From assembly GCF_002860165.1 (NCBI RefSeq), contig NZ_PGUZ01000002.1:95970-159969 (forward strand): a DNA stretch of 64,000 bases, written 5' to 3'. The notes below the pieces were generated by a model. The model made no database searches, was not told the origin of the DNA, and worked only from the letters and a program-made list of their open reading frames with translations. The position numbers were made by a program, and so were the translations under genes. Each line of letters starts with the position of its first letter. Position 1 is the first letter of the stretch. The DNA comes from Bacillus sp. V3-13. Lineage in GTDB: Bacteria > Bacillota > Bacilli > Bacillales > Cytobacillaceae. Positions 8,715 to 18,356 of this stretch are shown piece by piece.

Positions 8715-9632
8715 TTGAGTAAGAAAGAGGAACATTTGCGTAAGCCTGAATGGCTTAAAATAAAGCTGAATACAAATGAGAATTATACCGGCCTGAAAAA
8801 GATGATGCGGGAAAAAAGCCTTCATACAGTTTGTGAAGAAGCCAAATGCCCAAACATCCACGAGTGCTGGGCAGTAAGAAGAACGGCGACATTTATGATC
8901 CTCGGGGATGTTTGCACGCGCGCATGCCGGTTTTGTGCGGTTAAAACCGGTCTGCCGACAGAGCTTGACTGGAAAGAACCGGAACGGGTCGCTGATTCTG
9001 TAAGTTTGATGAATTTGAAGCATGTCGTTGTAACAGCAGTTGCCCGCGATGATTTAAAGGATGGCGGTTCCGCCGTTTTTGCGGAAACCGTCAGAGCGAT
9101 TAGAAGAAAAAACCCGTTTACAAGCATCGAAGTTCTTCCTTCCGATATGGGAGGAGTTCTTGAAAACTTGGCGACGCTAATGGATGCGCGCCCTGATATC
9201 TTAAATCACAACATCGAGACTGTACGCCGCCTGACACCGAGAGTACGGGCAAGAGCAACGTACGAGCGTTCACTTGAATTCCTGCGCCGTGCAAAAGAAT
9301 TGCAGCCGGACATTCCGACAAAGTCAAGCCTGATGATTGGACTTGGTGAAACAAAAGAAGAAATTCTTGAGACGATGGATGACCTCCGGGCCAATCATGT
9401 CGATATCATGACGATTGGGCAATATTTGCAGCCAACCAAAAAACATTTAAAGGTTCAAAAGTATTACCATCCCCACGAGTTCCGGGAATTAAAAGAAATA
9501 GCGATGAGCAAGGGATTTAGCCATTGTGAAGCAGGTCCATTAGTCCGCTCTTCCTATCATGCGGATGAGCAAGTAAATGCCGCTGCAAAACAAAAGCAGC
9601 TGATGGGTGAAACGACTGCTCAGGAAGCATAA
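8715..9632 (+). CDS. lipA: Lipoyl synthase
   Basis: 305 residues, radical-SAM enzyme inserting two sulfurs into protein-bound octanoyl groups. The auxiliary 4Fe-4S cluster ligands C40, C45 and C51 ([12 protein letters not shown]) and the radical-SAM CxxxCxxC at C67, C71, C74 are intact, as is the C-terminal RSSYHA serine motif. Start TTG at 8715 matches the family N-terminus ([12 protein letters not shown]) and lies 6 bases after GGAGTGG. Equivalent to Bacillus subtilis yutB, next to lytH as there. The transcript is monocistronic, bounded by a terminator at 9636. Confidence 0.97.
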   Translation: MSKKEEHLRKPEWLKIKLNTNENYTGLKKMMREKSLHTVCEEAKCPNIHECWAVRRTATFMILGDVCTRACRFCAVKTGLPTELDWKEPERVADSVSLMNLKHVVVTAVARDDLKDGGSAVFAETVRAIRRKNPFTSIEVLPSDMGGVLENLATLMDARPDILNHNIETVRRLTPRVRARATYERSLEFLRRAKELQPDIPTKSSLMIGLGETKEEILETMDDLRANHVDIMTIGQYLQPTKKHLKVQKYYHPHEFRELKEIAMSKGFSHCEAGPLVRSSYHADEQVNAAAKQKQLMGETTAQEA

Positions 9633-9635
9633 CGA

Positions 9636-9665
9636 AAAGAGTTCAGCATGTGCTGGACTCTTTAT
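9636..9665 (+). terminator. Intrinsic terminator after lipA
   Basis: Stem AAAGAGTTCAGCA/TGCTGGACTCTTT (one G-T wobble) followed by a short T-rich stretch. Confidence 0.85.
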
Positions 9666-9846
9666 TTAGATGGGAACCTGCGAATAATATTTGTCGATTT
9701 ATTCTCATAATTGTTGAAAAGACCGGATTTCATATTATGCTTATCCAGGGTTATAATGACCAATGAGTTCGTTTTTTCCGTAGTAATTGCTGGCTAATCA
9801 GTTATAATCAAAATAAAAGCACATGCAGCATAAAGAGGTGAACAAA

Positions 9847-10167
9847 ATGATTTGCATTAATAATGTTTGCTATGAAGTAGTCGAAGAACAGCGGAATGGT
9901 TTCAATGAAGAAGCATTTCGCGCCCGATACAGCGAAATATTAACAAGGTACGACTATATTGTTGGAGATTGGGGATATGGCCAGCTTCGGCTCAAAGGTT
10001 TCTTTGACGACCAGAATCAGAAGGCCTCATACGATACAAAAATAAGTACTTTGACGGAATACCTTTACGAATATTGTAATTTTGGCTGCCCTTATTTTGT
10101 TGTTAAAAAAGTGAAAAACCATAAACTAAACGAAGCCCAATCGGATAACTCTGTGTTAGGAAGCTAG
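9847..10167 (+). CDS. yutD: DUF1027 protein YutD
   Basis: 106 residues with the strongly conserved YutD core: RYDYIVGDWGYGQLRLKGF and TLTEYLYEYCNFGCPYFV. Function unknown. I start at the ATG at 9847, 8 bases after AGAGGTG, giving the family N-terminus MICINNVCYEVVEEQ; the longer in-frame start has no ribosome site. Located between lipA and yutE, as in Bacillus subtilis. Confidence 0.9.
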   Translation: MICINNVCYEVVEEQRNGFNEEAFRARYSEILTRYDYIVGDWGYGQLRLKGFFDDQNQKASYDTKISTLTEYLYEYCNFGCPYFVVKKVKNHKLNEAQSDNSVLGS

Positions 10168-10172
10168 TGGAT

Positions 10173-10208
10173 AAAACAGCCAGGCATGTCAAGCTGGCTG
10201 TTTTATTT
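10173..10208 (+). terminator. Intrinsic terminator after yutD
   Basis: Perfect 11-bp stem AAAACAGCCAG/CTGGCTGTTTT with a 10-base loop and TTTTATTT tail. Confidence 0.92.
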
Positions 10209-10256
10209 CAAATTATATGATTTCATATAGGCTTTTTTAGAAAAACTTTGTTGCCA

Positions 10257-10286
10257 TTGTCAATATAAGAACATTTGTTCTATAAT
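10257..10286 (+). promoter_or_regulatory. Candidate promoter with embedded LexA-like palindrome
   Basis: TTGTCA, 18-base spacer, TATAAT. The 3' part of the spacer holds AGAAC-N4-GTTCT (10268-10281), which fits the GAAC-N4-GTTC core of the Gram-positive SOS box. No protein gene follows on this strand for 590 bases; two hairpins follow (CTTGATA/TATCAAG and an 11-bp stem at 10369-10400). Confidence 0.4.
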
Positions 10287-10391
10287 AAATATGGGGAATC
10301 TACAGGATTACCCATTTGCCATGAATGCACGTTACACTTGATAATTCACAATATCAAGCAACTCATGGCTTTTCTAAAAAACAACAATCTT

Positions 10392-10661
10392 TTAGAAAAG
10401 AGCGTCATATAAAAAAGAACGGAGTTCGGCCGCGTCTTCCTCCGAGAGCTGAAAGGCGTACTCCAAATATCCCTCTTCATCCAGATCGTCCTGGCCAATG
10501 ATGGCAAACCGGCTTCCTTGCATATCAAGGACGAGAGACTTTCCATAATGGCGGTCAGTTTGTGTTATCGCTAAATCGAAACGTGTATTTTCTCCCATAA
10601 AGCTGACGAACCTCGTTTTTGTTTCCTCTGTATCATCGTATAAAAAAAATCGCTCTGCCAT
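10392..10661 (-). CDS. Small DUF3055-like protein
   Basis: 89 residues, acidic, no signal peptide or membrane segment. Blocks such as ERFFLYDDTEETKTRFVSFM and the FAIIGQDDL strand agree with DUF3055 as I remember it; function unknown. ATG at 10661 with GGAGGAACGATAG just upstream is a convincing start. It is the only minus-strand gene in the yutD-yutE interval. The stop codon lies inside the right arm of an 11-bp A+T-rich inverted repeat (10369-10379 / 10390-10400) that could help end its transcript. Confidence 0.75.
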   Translation of the reverse strand: MAERFFLYDDTEETKTRFVSFMGENTRFDLAITQTDRHYGKSLVLDMQGSRFAIIGQDDLDEEGYLEYAFQLSEEDAAELRSFLYDALF

Positions 10662-10874
10662 CTATCGTTCCTCCGTATCTGCACAGTTTTTTCGCTCAAT
10701 TCCTTTTTCTATCTTAACAGAACTGCTATCATTTCTATATAATAGCAGGGGAAAACATGTATTTCTACATACTTATGATACAATATTGGGATAAAGCAGC
10801 TTTCCATATTAAAACAATATTAGACATTTGTCGAAAGCATTTCACCGCAGTATCCTTTGGAAGGAGGACAAAAA

Positions 10875-11312
10875 GTGTACTTTGTGGACAGGGAAAAGAT
10901 CGACGAAATACTGCGATACTTAGAAAGACAAATTCGCCTGTTTGAAGAAAGAGACAAATGGGAGGATCCGCTTGAGCAGGCAGCGTTGGAGCGGCTAACC
11001 CATACGATAATCGAAGCTTGTTTGGATGTTGGCAATGCGATGATCGATGGATTTATTATGCGTGATCCGGGCAGTTATGAAGACATAGTCGATATTCTGG
11101 CAGATGAAAAGGTGATCACGGCCGAAATGGGCCGCGCCTACAAAAACATCCTGACATTTAGAAAGGTGCTCGTTCAAACCTATACGGAAATTGATCATGA
11201 TGCCCTTAAATCCGCGTTCCAAACACATATAGCAGCTTTAAAACAGTTTGCGCCGGCAGTACGGGCTTATTTGCTGAATGAACTTGGGCCGGTATCAGCC
11301 TTTAAAAATTGA
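10875..11312 (+). CDS. yutE: HepT-like DUF86 protein YutE
   Basis: 145 residues, all-helical HEPN/DUF86 family, with the conserved GNAMIDGFIMRDPGSYEDI block. Start GTG at 10875, 8 bases after AAGGAGG. HepT ribonuclease toxins use an R-x4-H-x-Y motif; the aligned segment here is R96-x4-Q101-x-Y103, so the catalytic His is replaced by Gln, and no MntA-like nucleotidyltransferase partner is adjacent. Bacillus subtilis YutE as I recall it also has Gln there. This is therefore probably a non-RNase housekeeping paralogue; role unknown. Confidence 0.88.
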   Translation: MYFVDREKIDEILRYLERQIRLFEERDKWEDPLEQAALERLTHTIIEACLDVGNAMIDGFIMRDPGSYEDIVDILADEKVITAEMGRAYKNILTFRKVLVQTYTEIDHDALKSAFQTHIAALKQFAPAVRAYLLNELGPVSAFKN

Positions 11313-11324
11313 CAGTATACACTG

Positions 11325-11356
11325 CGGGACCACTGCCCGGTCCTGTTGTTTTTTTA
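11325..11356 (+). terminator. Intrinsic terminator after yutE
   Basis: Stem CGGGACC/GGTCCTG (one wobble), 7-base loop, followed by TTGTTTTTTT. Confidence 0.85.
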
Positions 11357-11491
11357 CAGATTGGGTCGAAGAAAGCCCACTGCTTCAGCTGTGGATGGTG
11401 TCATAAGCAGTATAGAAAGTGAAGCATTGCACAAATCTATATTTTTTAATAATATAAAAGATCGGGTATCATATAGTTGGGAGTGACAGAC

Positions 11492-12256
11492 TTGAGAAAA
11501 TATAAAGGGTACTTAATTGATTTAGACGGCACAATGTACAAGGGGACCGAGTTGATTGAAGAGGCTGCAGTTTTTGTTAAACAGCTGCGCGATCATGGCA
11601 TTCCTTATTTATTTGTAACGAATAATTCATCACGGACTCCGGCCCAGGTTGCTGAAAAACTGACAGCCTTTGGCATTCCTGCCGAGGAAAATCTGGTGTT
11701 TACGACCAGCATGGCGACCGCGAATTATATTTATGAACAAAATAGCAACGCATCTGTTTATTTTATTGGGGAAGATGGACTTCGCACCGCTCTTGAAGAA
11801 AAAGGCTTCGCTTTTGCAGGGGAAGATGCAGAATATGTAGTCGTTGGCCTTGATCGGTCAGTCAACTATGAAAAACTTGCCATCGGCTGTTTGGCAGTGC
11901 GGAACGGGGCAACGTTTATTTCAACCAATGGTGATATTGCTTTGCCGACTGAGCGAGGGTTCCTCCCCGGCAATGGTTCAATTACGTCCGTCATTACGGT
12001 TTCAACACAAACGAAACCGATTTTTATTGGCAAACCGGAATCGATCATAATGGAGCAAGCCTTAAAGGTTCTTGGGACAGACAAGGAAGAGACATTAATG
12101 GTTGGGGACAATTATGACACCGACATTCTTGCAGGTATAAATGCCGGGATGGATACTCTGCTTGTCCATACGGGTGTCACAACAAAAGAAATGCTGAAAA
12201 ACTATGAGCAGCAGCCCACATATGTGGTGAATTCGCTCGATCAATGGGAAATATAA
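11492..12256 (+). CDS. yutF: HAD-IIA family phosphatase YutF
   Basis: 254 residues. HAD motif I DLDGTMYKG with nucleophile Asp10 and acid/base Asp12, motif II in FVTNNSSRTP, Lys in FIGKPES and motif IV GDNYDTDI. The C2-type cap and length match the p-nitrophenylphosphatase-like NagD/YutF group; physiological substrate not settled. Start TTG at 11492 is placed by GGGAGTG seven bases upstream; the upstream TTG at 11477 overlaps that site. It converges with yutG across a 17-bp hairpin. Confidence 0.9.
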   Translation: MRKYKGYLIDLDGTMYKGTELIEEAAVFVKQLRDHGIPYLFVTNNSSRTPAQVAEKLTAFGIPAEENLVFTTSMATANYIYEQNSNASVYFIGEDGLRTALEEKGFAFAGEDAEYVVVGLDRSVNYEKLAIGCLAVRNGATFISTNGDIALPTERGFLPGNGSITSVITVSTQTKPIFIGKPESIIMEQALKVLGTDKEETLMVGDNYDTDILAGINAGMDTLLVHTGVTTKEMLKNYEQQPTYVVNSLDQWEI

Positions 12257-12301
12257 CACAGAGAAACCCTGCCTCCAAACTTGTGGCAGGGTTTCTCTGT
12301 G
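12257..12301. terminator. Bidirectional hairpin between yutF and yutG
   Basis: Perfect 17-bp inverted repeat CACAGAGAAACCCTGCC / GGCAGGGTTTCTCTGTG with an 11-base loop beginning right at the yutF stop codon. No long U-tract, but the position between convergent genes fits a shared terminator. Confidence 0.85.
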
Positions 12302-12351
12302 GGAACGATAAATTATCGAAGTGTTAAAAATCAACACGTGGAGATTGTGAT

Positions 12352-12855
12352 TTATTCAGCGTTCGCTGAGCTGTGGGCGAGCCGGCTTGAAGCGGCAGCA
12401 GCGATCGCACCTACAATATCATCCAGGAAGGTATTGCATTTTCCCTTCGATTTATCGTTTAAATGCTTTAAAATCCCGGGTTTTTCTTTATCGATGTATC
12501 CATAATTCGTAAAACCGATCGAACCGTAAACGTTAATGATTGATAATGCCAATATTTCATCGACGCCATAAAGGCTCTCATCTGTTTGGATAATGGTTTG
12601 CAAAGGGTCCTCGAGCATCCTTTTTTCAGCCAATATATCCAATTGGATGCCGGTCAGAATCGCATTTTGCACTTCCCTTTTTGAGAGAACCTTCTCGACA
12701 TTTTGTATGCAATCGTTTATATCCAGGTTTGGGTGGTACTTTTCCTGCAGGAAAAATACAAGTTCCGCAATGTCCTGGATTTCTACTCCCCTTTCATGAA
12801 GCCATTTACGGGCTGTTTTTTCGGTCATACCGACTACTTTTTTTTGTTCTTCCAT
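12352..12855 (-). CDS. yutG: Phosphatidylglycerophosphatase A-like protein YutG
   Basis: 167 residues, PgpA/YutG family, with the conserved FLDDIVGAIAAAAS near the C-terminus and the SLYGVDEILALSIINVYG segment. PgpA enzymes dephosphorylate phosphatidylglycerophosphate, but this branch lacks clear transmembrane helices and may act on another substrate. Start ATG at 12855 follows AGGTGAGGAA; a longer in-frame start at 12882 would place the ribosome site inside the coding region. Confidence 0.82.
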   Translation of the reverse strand: MEEQKKVVGMTEKTARKWLHERGVEIQDIAELVFFLQEKYHPNLDINDCIQNVEKVLSKREVQNAILTGIQLDILAEKRMLEDPLQTIIQTDESLYGVDEILALSIINVYGSIGFTNYGYIDKEKPGILKHLNDKSKGKCNTFLDDIVGAIAAAASSRLAHSSANAE

Positions 12856-13062
12856 TTCCTCACCTTTTCCTTTGTTTTTCACTGTATATATGTGTTATCT
12901 ATAATATGCTTTCCTGAATCTCAGTCTCCCTCCTGAGCATGAATTCTGCAAATGTCTTTTTTCATCATCTCCTTAAACGATATCCTTATTCGGCAAACTC
13001 AACAAGTTTTACGGATATCAGGCATATATTGAAAAGAAAATGATCGAAAAGGGTGAAAAGAA

Positions 13063-14067
13063 TTGCTCCAACAAATGATCGAGCAGCAATATGGGATTCG
13101 CGCGGAAGAGGAGCTGCAACTTGGCCAGTATAGAGCTTTTAAAAAAAATAATGAACTGTATTTTTTAGTTCCTTCCAGCCTTGCACTGGAGGAGTTGACA
13201 GAGCTGGACCAAATAGCCCGGCATTTAATCAGCGCTGGAGACAGGAATGTGTCTGCCTTTGTAAAAACGAAAGCGGGGCAGTTCGTTTATGAATCGGGCG
13301 GGCAGGCGTACTGTCTGCTTGTTTACAGACAACGTGAATCGGTCCGCCAAATAAACATCGGCCGGAAGCTGGCCAAGTTCCATGTTCGCGGACGATCGTT
13401 ACCATTCTCAGTTGAGAAGATCAGCAGGATCGGACAATGGAAACAGCTGTGGGAAAAACGGCTCGAGCAAATGGAAACCGTATGGAATGGTAAGCTGTTT
13501 CAACAGCCTGATTATGAATTTGATAAATTGTTTTTGGATTCCTTCCCTTATTATATGGGTTTGACAGAAAATGCGATCCAGTATTTAGTTGATACCGAAA
13601 TAGACGAAGAACCGGCTGGTGCTGATGGGGGCACAGTCTGCCATGAACGGTTCTCGGAAACAACATGGGGGCAGCCATTCATAAAAAATCCGTTGGACTG
13701 GGTGTTTGACCATCCAAGCAGGGATCTTGCCGAATGGACAAGGGATCACTATTTTCATCATACGCAAACGTACCAGCCGGGGCTGAAGCAATTTTTGCAA
13801 AGTTATCAAACGATCTCCCGCCTTTCACCGTTTTCCTGGCGACTTTTATACGCAAGGATTTTATTTCCTCTTCACTACTATGATTGTGTCGAAAACTATT
13901 ATACAACATCCTCAGAACAACAGAAGCATTTGCTGGAGGATCGGTTCAACAAGTATTTATCGCAATCTGGCGAATACGAACGCTTCCTGGGCGAGTTTTA
14001 TCAGCTTGCAGAAGTTCCCGTGCGCAGGCTGAGAGTCCCTGAACCGGAATGGCTCAAAAATCGCTGA
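13063..14067 (+). CDS. yutH: Spore coat-associated protein YutH
   Basis: 334 residues, CotS/YutH family with an aminoglycoside-phosphotransferase-like fold. Visible blocks: NVSAFVKTKAGQFVYESGG, CHERFSETTWG and FIKNPLDWVFDHPSRDLAEW, corresponding to the kinase catalytic loop (HxxxS) and metal-binding D of the kinase-like fold. Bacillus subtilis YutH is a sigma-E-dependent spore coat protein. Start TTG at 13063, preceded by AAGGGTG. Followed by a C+G inverted repeat (CATGCCG 14072-14078 / CGGCATG 14101-14107) with a long loop. Confidence 0.88.
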   Translation: MLQQMIEQQYGIRAEEELQLGQYRAFKKNNELYFLVPSSLALEELTELDQIARHLISAGDRNVSAFVKTKAGQFVYESGGQAYCLLVYRQRESVRQINIGRKLAKFHVRGRSLPFSVEKISRIGQWKQLWEKRLEQMETVWNGKLFQQPDYEFDKLFLDSFPYYMGLTENAIQYLVDTEIDEEPAGADGGTVCHERFSETTWGQPFIKNPLDWVFDHPSRDLAEWTRDHYFHHTQTYQPGLKQFLQSYQTISRLSPFSWRLLYARILFPLHYYDCVENYYTTSSEQQKHLLEDRFNKYLSQSGEYERFLGEFYQLAEVPVRRLRVPEPEWLKNR

Positions 14068-14232
14068 TCAACATGCCGTAAAAATAGGTTGAAGCTGATC
14101 CGGCATGGCGATTAGCTCCGAAATTGAAAAAGCAGCACCAAATCCAAAGTTCAAAGCCTTTTTTTAAAAATAATAAAAATATTTTTATCATTGATAGACG
14201 TGCATGTAAAGCGGTTACAGACAGAAACCGGC

Positions 14233-14297
14233 TACAATTTGCTATTGTAAAAGTACAATAACCAAATTATAATGTCTTTTATATATAAACAATTGTA
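14233..14297 (+). promoter_or_regulatory. Promoter and candidate operator of hom-thrC-thrB
   Basis: TTGTAA (14245-14250), 17-base spacer, TATAAT (14268-14273). Four copies of the half-site ATTGTA/TACAAT surround it: TACAAT 14233, ATTGTA 14244, TACAAT 14254 and ATTGTA 14292. The middle two form the palindrome ATTGTA-AAAG-TACAAT overlapping the -35 box, a good position for a repressor of threonine synthesis. Confidence 0.65.
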
Positions 14298-14330
14298 CGC
14301 ATAAAAAAGACATTGTTGGGGAGGCAAAGC

Positions 14331-15626
14331 ATGAAAGCAATTTCGATAGGTTTGTTGGGATTGGGAACAGTAGGATCAGGTGTCGTAAAAATCATTGAAA
14401 ACCATCAGGATAAGCTGATCCACCAAATTGGCTGCCCAGTGCAGGTGAAGAAAGTTCTCGTCCAGAGCATACATAAAGAGAGAGAGGTAGCAATAGATCA
14501 ATCCTTGCTGACCGCAAATGCTGAGGAGATCATCGATGATCCGGATATTGACATTATTATAGAGGTAATGGGAGGAGTCGAGGAGACTAAGGAGCTTCTC
14601 TTAAAGGCACTTAAACAGAAAAAGCATGTTGTTACTGCCAACAAGGATTTAATGGCGGTCCATGGTGCGGAATTGCTTACAACGGCTTCCTCAAATGGTT
14701 GTGATTTATTTTATGAAGCAAGTGTGGCCGGCGGGATTCCTATCCTGAGAAGCCTTGTTGACGGGCTTGCATCTGACCGGATTACGAAGATGATGGGAAT
14801 TGTCAATGGAACAACAAACTACATTCTTACTAAAATGAGCAAACAAGGCAGTGCTTATGCGGATGTACTGGCTGAAGCACAAAGGCTCGGATATGCCGAA
14901 GCAGATCCAACAGCAGACGTTGACGGTCTTGATGCCGCCAGAAAAATGGCGATTCTTTCAACTCTTGGTTTCTCCATGAAAATCGATTTGGATGATGTAA
15001 AGGTAAAGGGAATCCGTTCTGTGACAGAGGATGACTTGCAGTACGGAAAACAGCTGGGCTACACGATGAAATTAATCGGTATAGCCCAGAGGGAAGGCGA
15101 AAAAGTTGAAGTGAGTGTCCAGCCGACCTTGCTCGCCGATACACATCCTCTTGCAGCCGTTAATGATGAGTATAATGCTGTTTATGTGTACGGTGAAGCT
15201 GTAGGGGAAACGATGTTTTACGGGCCGGGGGCGGGAAGCCTGCCGACAGCAACGGCCGTTGTCTCAGACCTTGTCGGTGTCATGAAAAACATGCGTCTTG
15301 GCGTGAACGGCAAAAGTGCTATTTCCCCGCAGTATGAAAAAAAACTGAAGCATCCTGAAGAAATTTATTCCAAATATTTTTTACGGATTCATGTCAAGGA
15401 TGAAGTCGGGGTATTCGCCAATATTACGTCGATATTCGCTGAACATGGGGTCAGCTTTGAAAAGATCCTCCAGCTTCCTTTGAAAGAAGCAGAGGCAGCC
15501 GAGATTGTGCTTGTCACACATCGTGCGTCCCTGGAGGATTACGAGCAAATTTTAAATAAATTAAGAGATTTGAGTGCTGTAAATGAAATCAAAAGCTCAT
15601 ACCGAGTAGAAGGGGGAGGCCGTTAA
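14331..15626 (+). CDS. hom: Homoserine dehydrogenase
   Basis: 431 residues. N-terminal NAD(P)-binding [11 protein letters not shown] (7-17), catalytic domain with [15 protein letters not shown] and the NGTTNYIL motif, and a C-terminal ACT domain (about 350-428, [20 protein letters not shown]) for threonine feedback control. Reduces aspartate semialdehyde to homoserine. ATG at 14331 is preceded by GGGGAGGC; the longer in-frame start lacks support. The stop overlaps the thrC start (TAATG), so hom, thrC and thrB form one operon as in Bacillus subtilis. Confidence 0.97.
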   Translation: MKAISIGLLGLGTVGSGVVKIIENHQDKLIHQIGCPVQVKKVLVQSIHKEREVAIDQSLLTANAEEIIDDPDIDIIIEVMGGVEETKELLLKALKQKKHVVTANKDLMAVHGAELLTTASSNGCDLFYEASVAGGIPILRSLVDGLASDRITKMMGIVNGTTNYILTKMSKQGSAYADVLAEAQRLGYAEADPTADVDGLDAARKMAILSTLGFSMKIDLDDVKVKGIRSVTEDDLQYGKQLGYTMKLIGIAQREGEKVEVSVQPTLLADTHPLAAVNDEYNAVYVYGEAVGETMFYGPGAGSLPTATAVVSDLVGVMKNMRLGVNGKSAISPQYEKKLKHPEEIYSKYFLRIHVKDEVGVFANITSIFAEHGVSFEKILQLPLKEAEAAEIVLVTHRASLEDYEQILNKLRDLSAVNEIKSSYRVEGGGR

Positions 15627-16687
15627 TGAAATGGCCGGGATTATTAGAAGCTTACCGCGAATATTTACCTATTAATGAACAGACACCATTATTATCACTA
15701 CACGAGGGAAATACACCCCTTGTCAGGCTGGAGCAGCTTTCTCTGGAATGGGGAGTGGACCTGTACGTCAAAACAGAAGGCGCCAACCCGACCGGTTCCT
15801 TTAAGGACAGGGGAATGGTGATGGCCGTCGCAAAAGCAAAGGAAGAGGGCAGTGACACGGTTATTTGTGCTTCCACAGGAAACACATCTGCTTCTGCTGC
15901 GGCGTATGCGGCGCGGGCCGGCTTGCGCTGTATCATCGTGATTCCTGAAGGGAAGATCGCAATGGGCAAGCTTGCCCAGGCCGTCATGTACGGGGCCGAA
16001 ATCATTTCTATAGAGGGCAATTTTGATCAAGCTTTACAGATGGTACGAAAGATCAGCGAGACTGAGCCGGTTACACTCGTCAACTCCGTAAATCCATACC
16101 GGCTCGAAGGGCAAAAAACAGGTGCTTTTGAGGTTTGCGACCAGCTTGGCGGGGCGCCGGACATATTAGCCATTCCGGTCGGAAACGCAGGGAATATAAG
16201 TGCCTACTGGAAGGGCTTTAAAGAGTACCACGAGATAAAAGGGTATGCTCTCCCGCGGATGCACGGATTTGAAGCGGAAGGAGCTGCGGCAATTGTCCAT
16301 AATCGCATCTTTGAGGAGCCGGAAACTGTCGCAACGGCAATCCGGATTGGCAATCCGGCAAGCTGGAGCTTAGCGGTCAACGCAGTTGAAGAATCGAACG
16401 GAAAAATTGACGAAGTCAGCGATGCGGAAATTCTTGCTGCTTACCAGCTTCTCGCTTCCCGTGAAGGCATATTTGCCGAGCCGGCCTCATGCGCATCACT
16501 CGCAGGAGTTTATAAACAACTGCAAAACAATGAAATTGAACGAGGCGCACGAATCGTTGCGATCTTAACAGGGAACGGTCTAAAGGACCCGGCTACAGCA
16601 ATTGATGTGAGCACTGTAAAACCGGTTGTTCTTCCAAATAGCATCGAGGAAGTTGCCCGGCATATTAAGGGTGTGGTCCAAATATGA
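15626..16687 (+). CDS. thrC: Threonine synthase
   Basis: 353 residues, fold-type II PLP enzyme converting O-phosphohomoserine to threonine. PLP lysine K60 in [10 protein letters not shown], phosphate-binding [10 protein letters not shown] loop, and [18 protein letters not shown]. Start ATG shares a base with the hom stop, with GGGGGAGG just upstream. It overlaps thrB by 4 bases (ATGA). Confidence 0.97.
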   Translation: MKWPGLLEAYREYLPINEQTPLLSLHEGNTPLVRLEQLSLEWGVDLYVKTEGANPTGSFKDRGMVMAVAKAKEEGSDTVICASTGNTSASAAAYAARAGLRCIIVIPEGKIAMGKLAQAVMYGAEIISIEGNFDQALQMVRKISETEPVTLVNSVNPYRLEGQKTGAFEVCDQLGGAPDILAIPVGNAGNISAYWKGFKEYHEIKGYALPRMHGFEAEGAAAIVHNRIFEEPETVATAIRIGNPASWSLAVNAVEESNGKIDEVSDAEILAAYQLLASREGIFAEPASCASLAGVYKQLQNNEIERGARIVAILTGNGLKDPATAIDVSTVKPVVLPNSIEEVARHIKGVVQI

Positions 16688-17604
16688 GGGAAGATGAAAA
16701 GCTGGTCATCAAAGTTCCGGCCAGTACAGCAAATCTGGGTCCAGGCTTTGATTCAATCGGACTGGCATTAAATCTTTATTTGACCGTTGAGGTATTCCCC
16801 GGCAGCGAATGGAAAGTTGTTTATTTAACAAATGAGTTGCATGACTTTCCTGAAGATGAATCGAATTTTATTTGTGCTACGGCCATTAAGACAGCGGCCA
16901 AGTATGGGAAAGAAATGCCGGGCTGCCATCTCCGCGTAAGTAGTGAAATCCCCCTTGCCAGAGGGATGGGCTCCAGTGCAGCGGCCATTGTGGCCGGCAT
17001 CGAATTAGCTGATTCCGTTTGCCAATTAGGCTTGTCGAAACAGGAAAAGTTCGAGCTTGCGTCCCAATTGGAGGGGCACCCGGATAATGCCGGAGCTTCT
17101 TTATTCGGGGGTCTCGTGATCGGCTGCCTGAATGGCGGGGAGGCTAATGCCGCAGTTTTCAACGATATTTATTTTGATATTGTCGCAGTCGTTCCAAAAG
17201 AGGAGCTGTTAACAGAAGCTTCCCGCCAGGTATTGCCGGAATTGCTTGATTTTAAGGAAGCCGTTGCGGCTGGAGCAATTTCAAATGTGCTTATTGCCGC
17301 ATTATTATCCGGGAATTGGCAGCTCGCCGGGAAAATGATGGCTGCAGACCGGTACCATCACCCGTACCGCCGCAAATTGGTTCCCCATTTAAGCCGCATC
17401 GAAGCGATAGCAGCCGAAAGCGGAGCATTTGGCACAGCGCTAAGCGGAGCAGGACCTGCTGTTATTTGCTTCGTCGAGAGAGGAAAAGGGGACAAGCTCG
17501 CATCCAGCCTCAGAAAGCAAATTCCCGACATGGATGTTTTGAGTTTGGAAATGGACCGGACCGGGAGCAATGTCGAAACAGAATATTATCAGGTTTATAA
17601 ATAA
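16684..17604 (+). CDS. thrB: Homoserine kinase
   Basis: 306 residues, GHMP kinase. N-terminal [19 protein letters not shown], the ATP-binding [11 protein letters not shown] loop (90-100) and the C-terminal [15 protein letters not shown] motif are all present. Phosphorylates homoserine, feeding ThrC. Last gene of hom-thrC-thrB, overlapping thrC by 4 bases and closed by a strong terminator directly after the stop. Confidence 0.97.
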   Translation: MREDEKLVIKVPASTANLGPGFDSIGLALNLYLTVEVFPGSEWKVVYLTNELHDFPEDESNFICATAIKTAAKYGKEMPGCHLRVSSEIPLARGMGSSAAAIVAGIELADSVCQLGLSKQEKFELASQLEGHPDNAGASLFGGLVIGCLNGGEANAAVFNDIYFDIVAVVPKEELLTEASRQVLPELLDFKEAVAAGAISNVLIAALLSGNWQLAGKMMAADRYHHPYRRKLVPHLSRIEAIAAESGAFGTALSGAGPAVICFVERGKGDKLASSLRKQIPDMDVLSLEMDRTGSNVETEYYQVYK

Positions 17605-17637
17605 AAAAACGATTTCACCAGCGGTGAAATCGTTTTT
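17605..17637. terminator. Terminator between thrB and yutI
   Basis: Perfect 15-bp stem AAAAACGATTTCACC/GGTGAAATCGTTTTT, 3-base loop. A-run on one side and T-run on the other make it usable in both directions. Confidence 0.95.
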
Positions 17638-17643
17638 AATGTC

Positions 17644-17880
17644 TTAAAATACTTGTTCTACCTCAAGAACTCCTGGAACTTCTTCTAAAAGGGCCCGTTC
17701 GATTCCTGCTTTTAAAGTAATGGTTGAGCTTGGGCAGCTTCCGCATGCACCGAGCAGGCGAAGCTTGACGATGCCGTCTTCAACATCCACCAATTCGCAG
17801 TCTCCTCCGTCGCGAAGAAGAAACGGACGCAATTTATCTAATACTTCCTGGACTTCAGCTTTAACATCTAGATCAGACAT
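17644..17880 (-). CDS. yutI: NifU C-terminal domain Fe-S protein
   Basis: 78 residues: a free-standing NifU_N-lacking domain with the C46-x2-C49 pair in [10 protein letters not shown] and the conserved [19 protein letters not shown]. Such proteins carry or transfer 4Fe-4S clusters. ATG at 17880 with AAAGGAGTCG upstream. Nearby yuzD, yuzB and erpA also look thiol or Fe-S related. Confidence 0.92.
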   Translation of the reverse strand: MSDLDVKAEVQEVLDKLRPFLLRDGGDCELVDVEDGIVKLRLLGACGSCPSSTITLKAGIERALLEEVPGVLEVEQVF

Positions 17881-18032
17881 GAAATCGACTCCTTTCTTAA
17901 TACTTATTATAATCAGTAGTCAGGGAAAAATCTATTCCTTGAATCAGAAAACCAGAATTAAACAGTATTTTCATAGGTTTTTCATTCGTGTATATTGTAA
18001 AATGAATAAAAAGACCAAACAGGGGTGGAAAA

Positions 18033-18356
18033 ATGGCGAACAAACAAGTCGAGATTATCGTATACGGAGCAGACCAGCTTTGTCCAAGCTGTGTGAACCT
18101 TCCATCTTCAAAAGAAACGTTTGAATGGCTTGAAGCCGCAGTTGCCAGGAAATTTCCCGGTCAGCCATTTAAAATCACTTATGTTGATATATACCATCCT
18201 CCAGCTGAAGAGGCCAAAGCCTCGTTTGCCCGCCAGGTGATTGAGGAAGATATGTTCTATCCTGTCGTTGTAATCGAAGGCGAAATCGTTGGAGAAGGAA
18301 ACCCGAGGCTGAAAACCATTTTTGCCGAAATGGAGAAGCATGGATATGAAGCTTAA
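18033..18356 (+). CDS. yuzD: Thioredoxin-like DUF1462 protein YuzD
   Basis: 107 residues. CPSC at 17-20 after IIVYGADQL gives a thioredoxin-like redox or metal motif; the rest (FKITYVDIYHPP, YPVVVIEGEIVGEGNPRL) matches the YuzD/DUF1462 family. Function unknown. ATG preceded by AGGGGTGG. Ends 26 bases before the end of the convergent yutJ, with a terminator in between. Confidence 0.9.
   Translation: MANKQVEIIVYGADQLCPSCVNLPSSKETFEWLEAAVARKFPGQPFKITYVDIYHPPAEEAKASFARQVIEEDMFYPVVVIEGEIVGEGNPRLKTIFAEMEKHGYEA

Noticed and set aside
10209..10340. 16-codon ORF at 10291 behind the LexA-like promoter
   Set aside because: No ribosome site at the start codon, which lies only a few bases after the -10 box.
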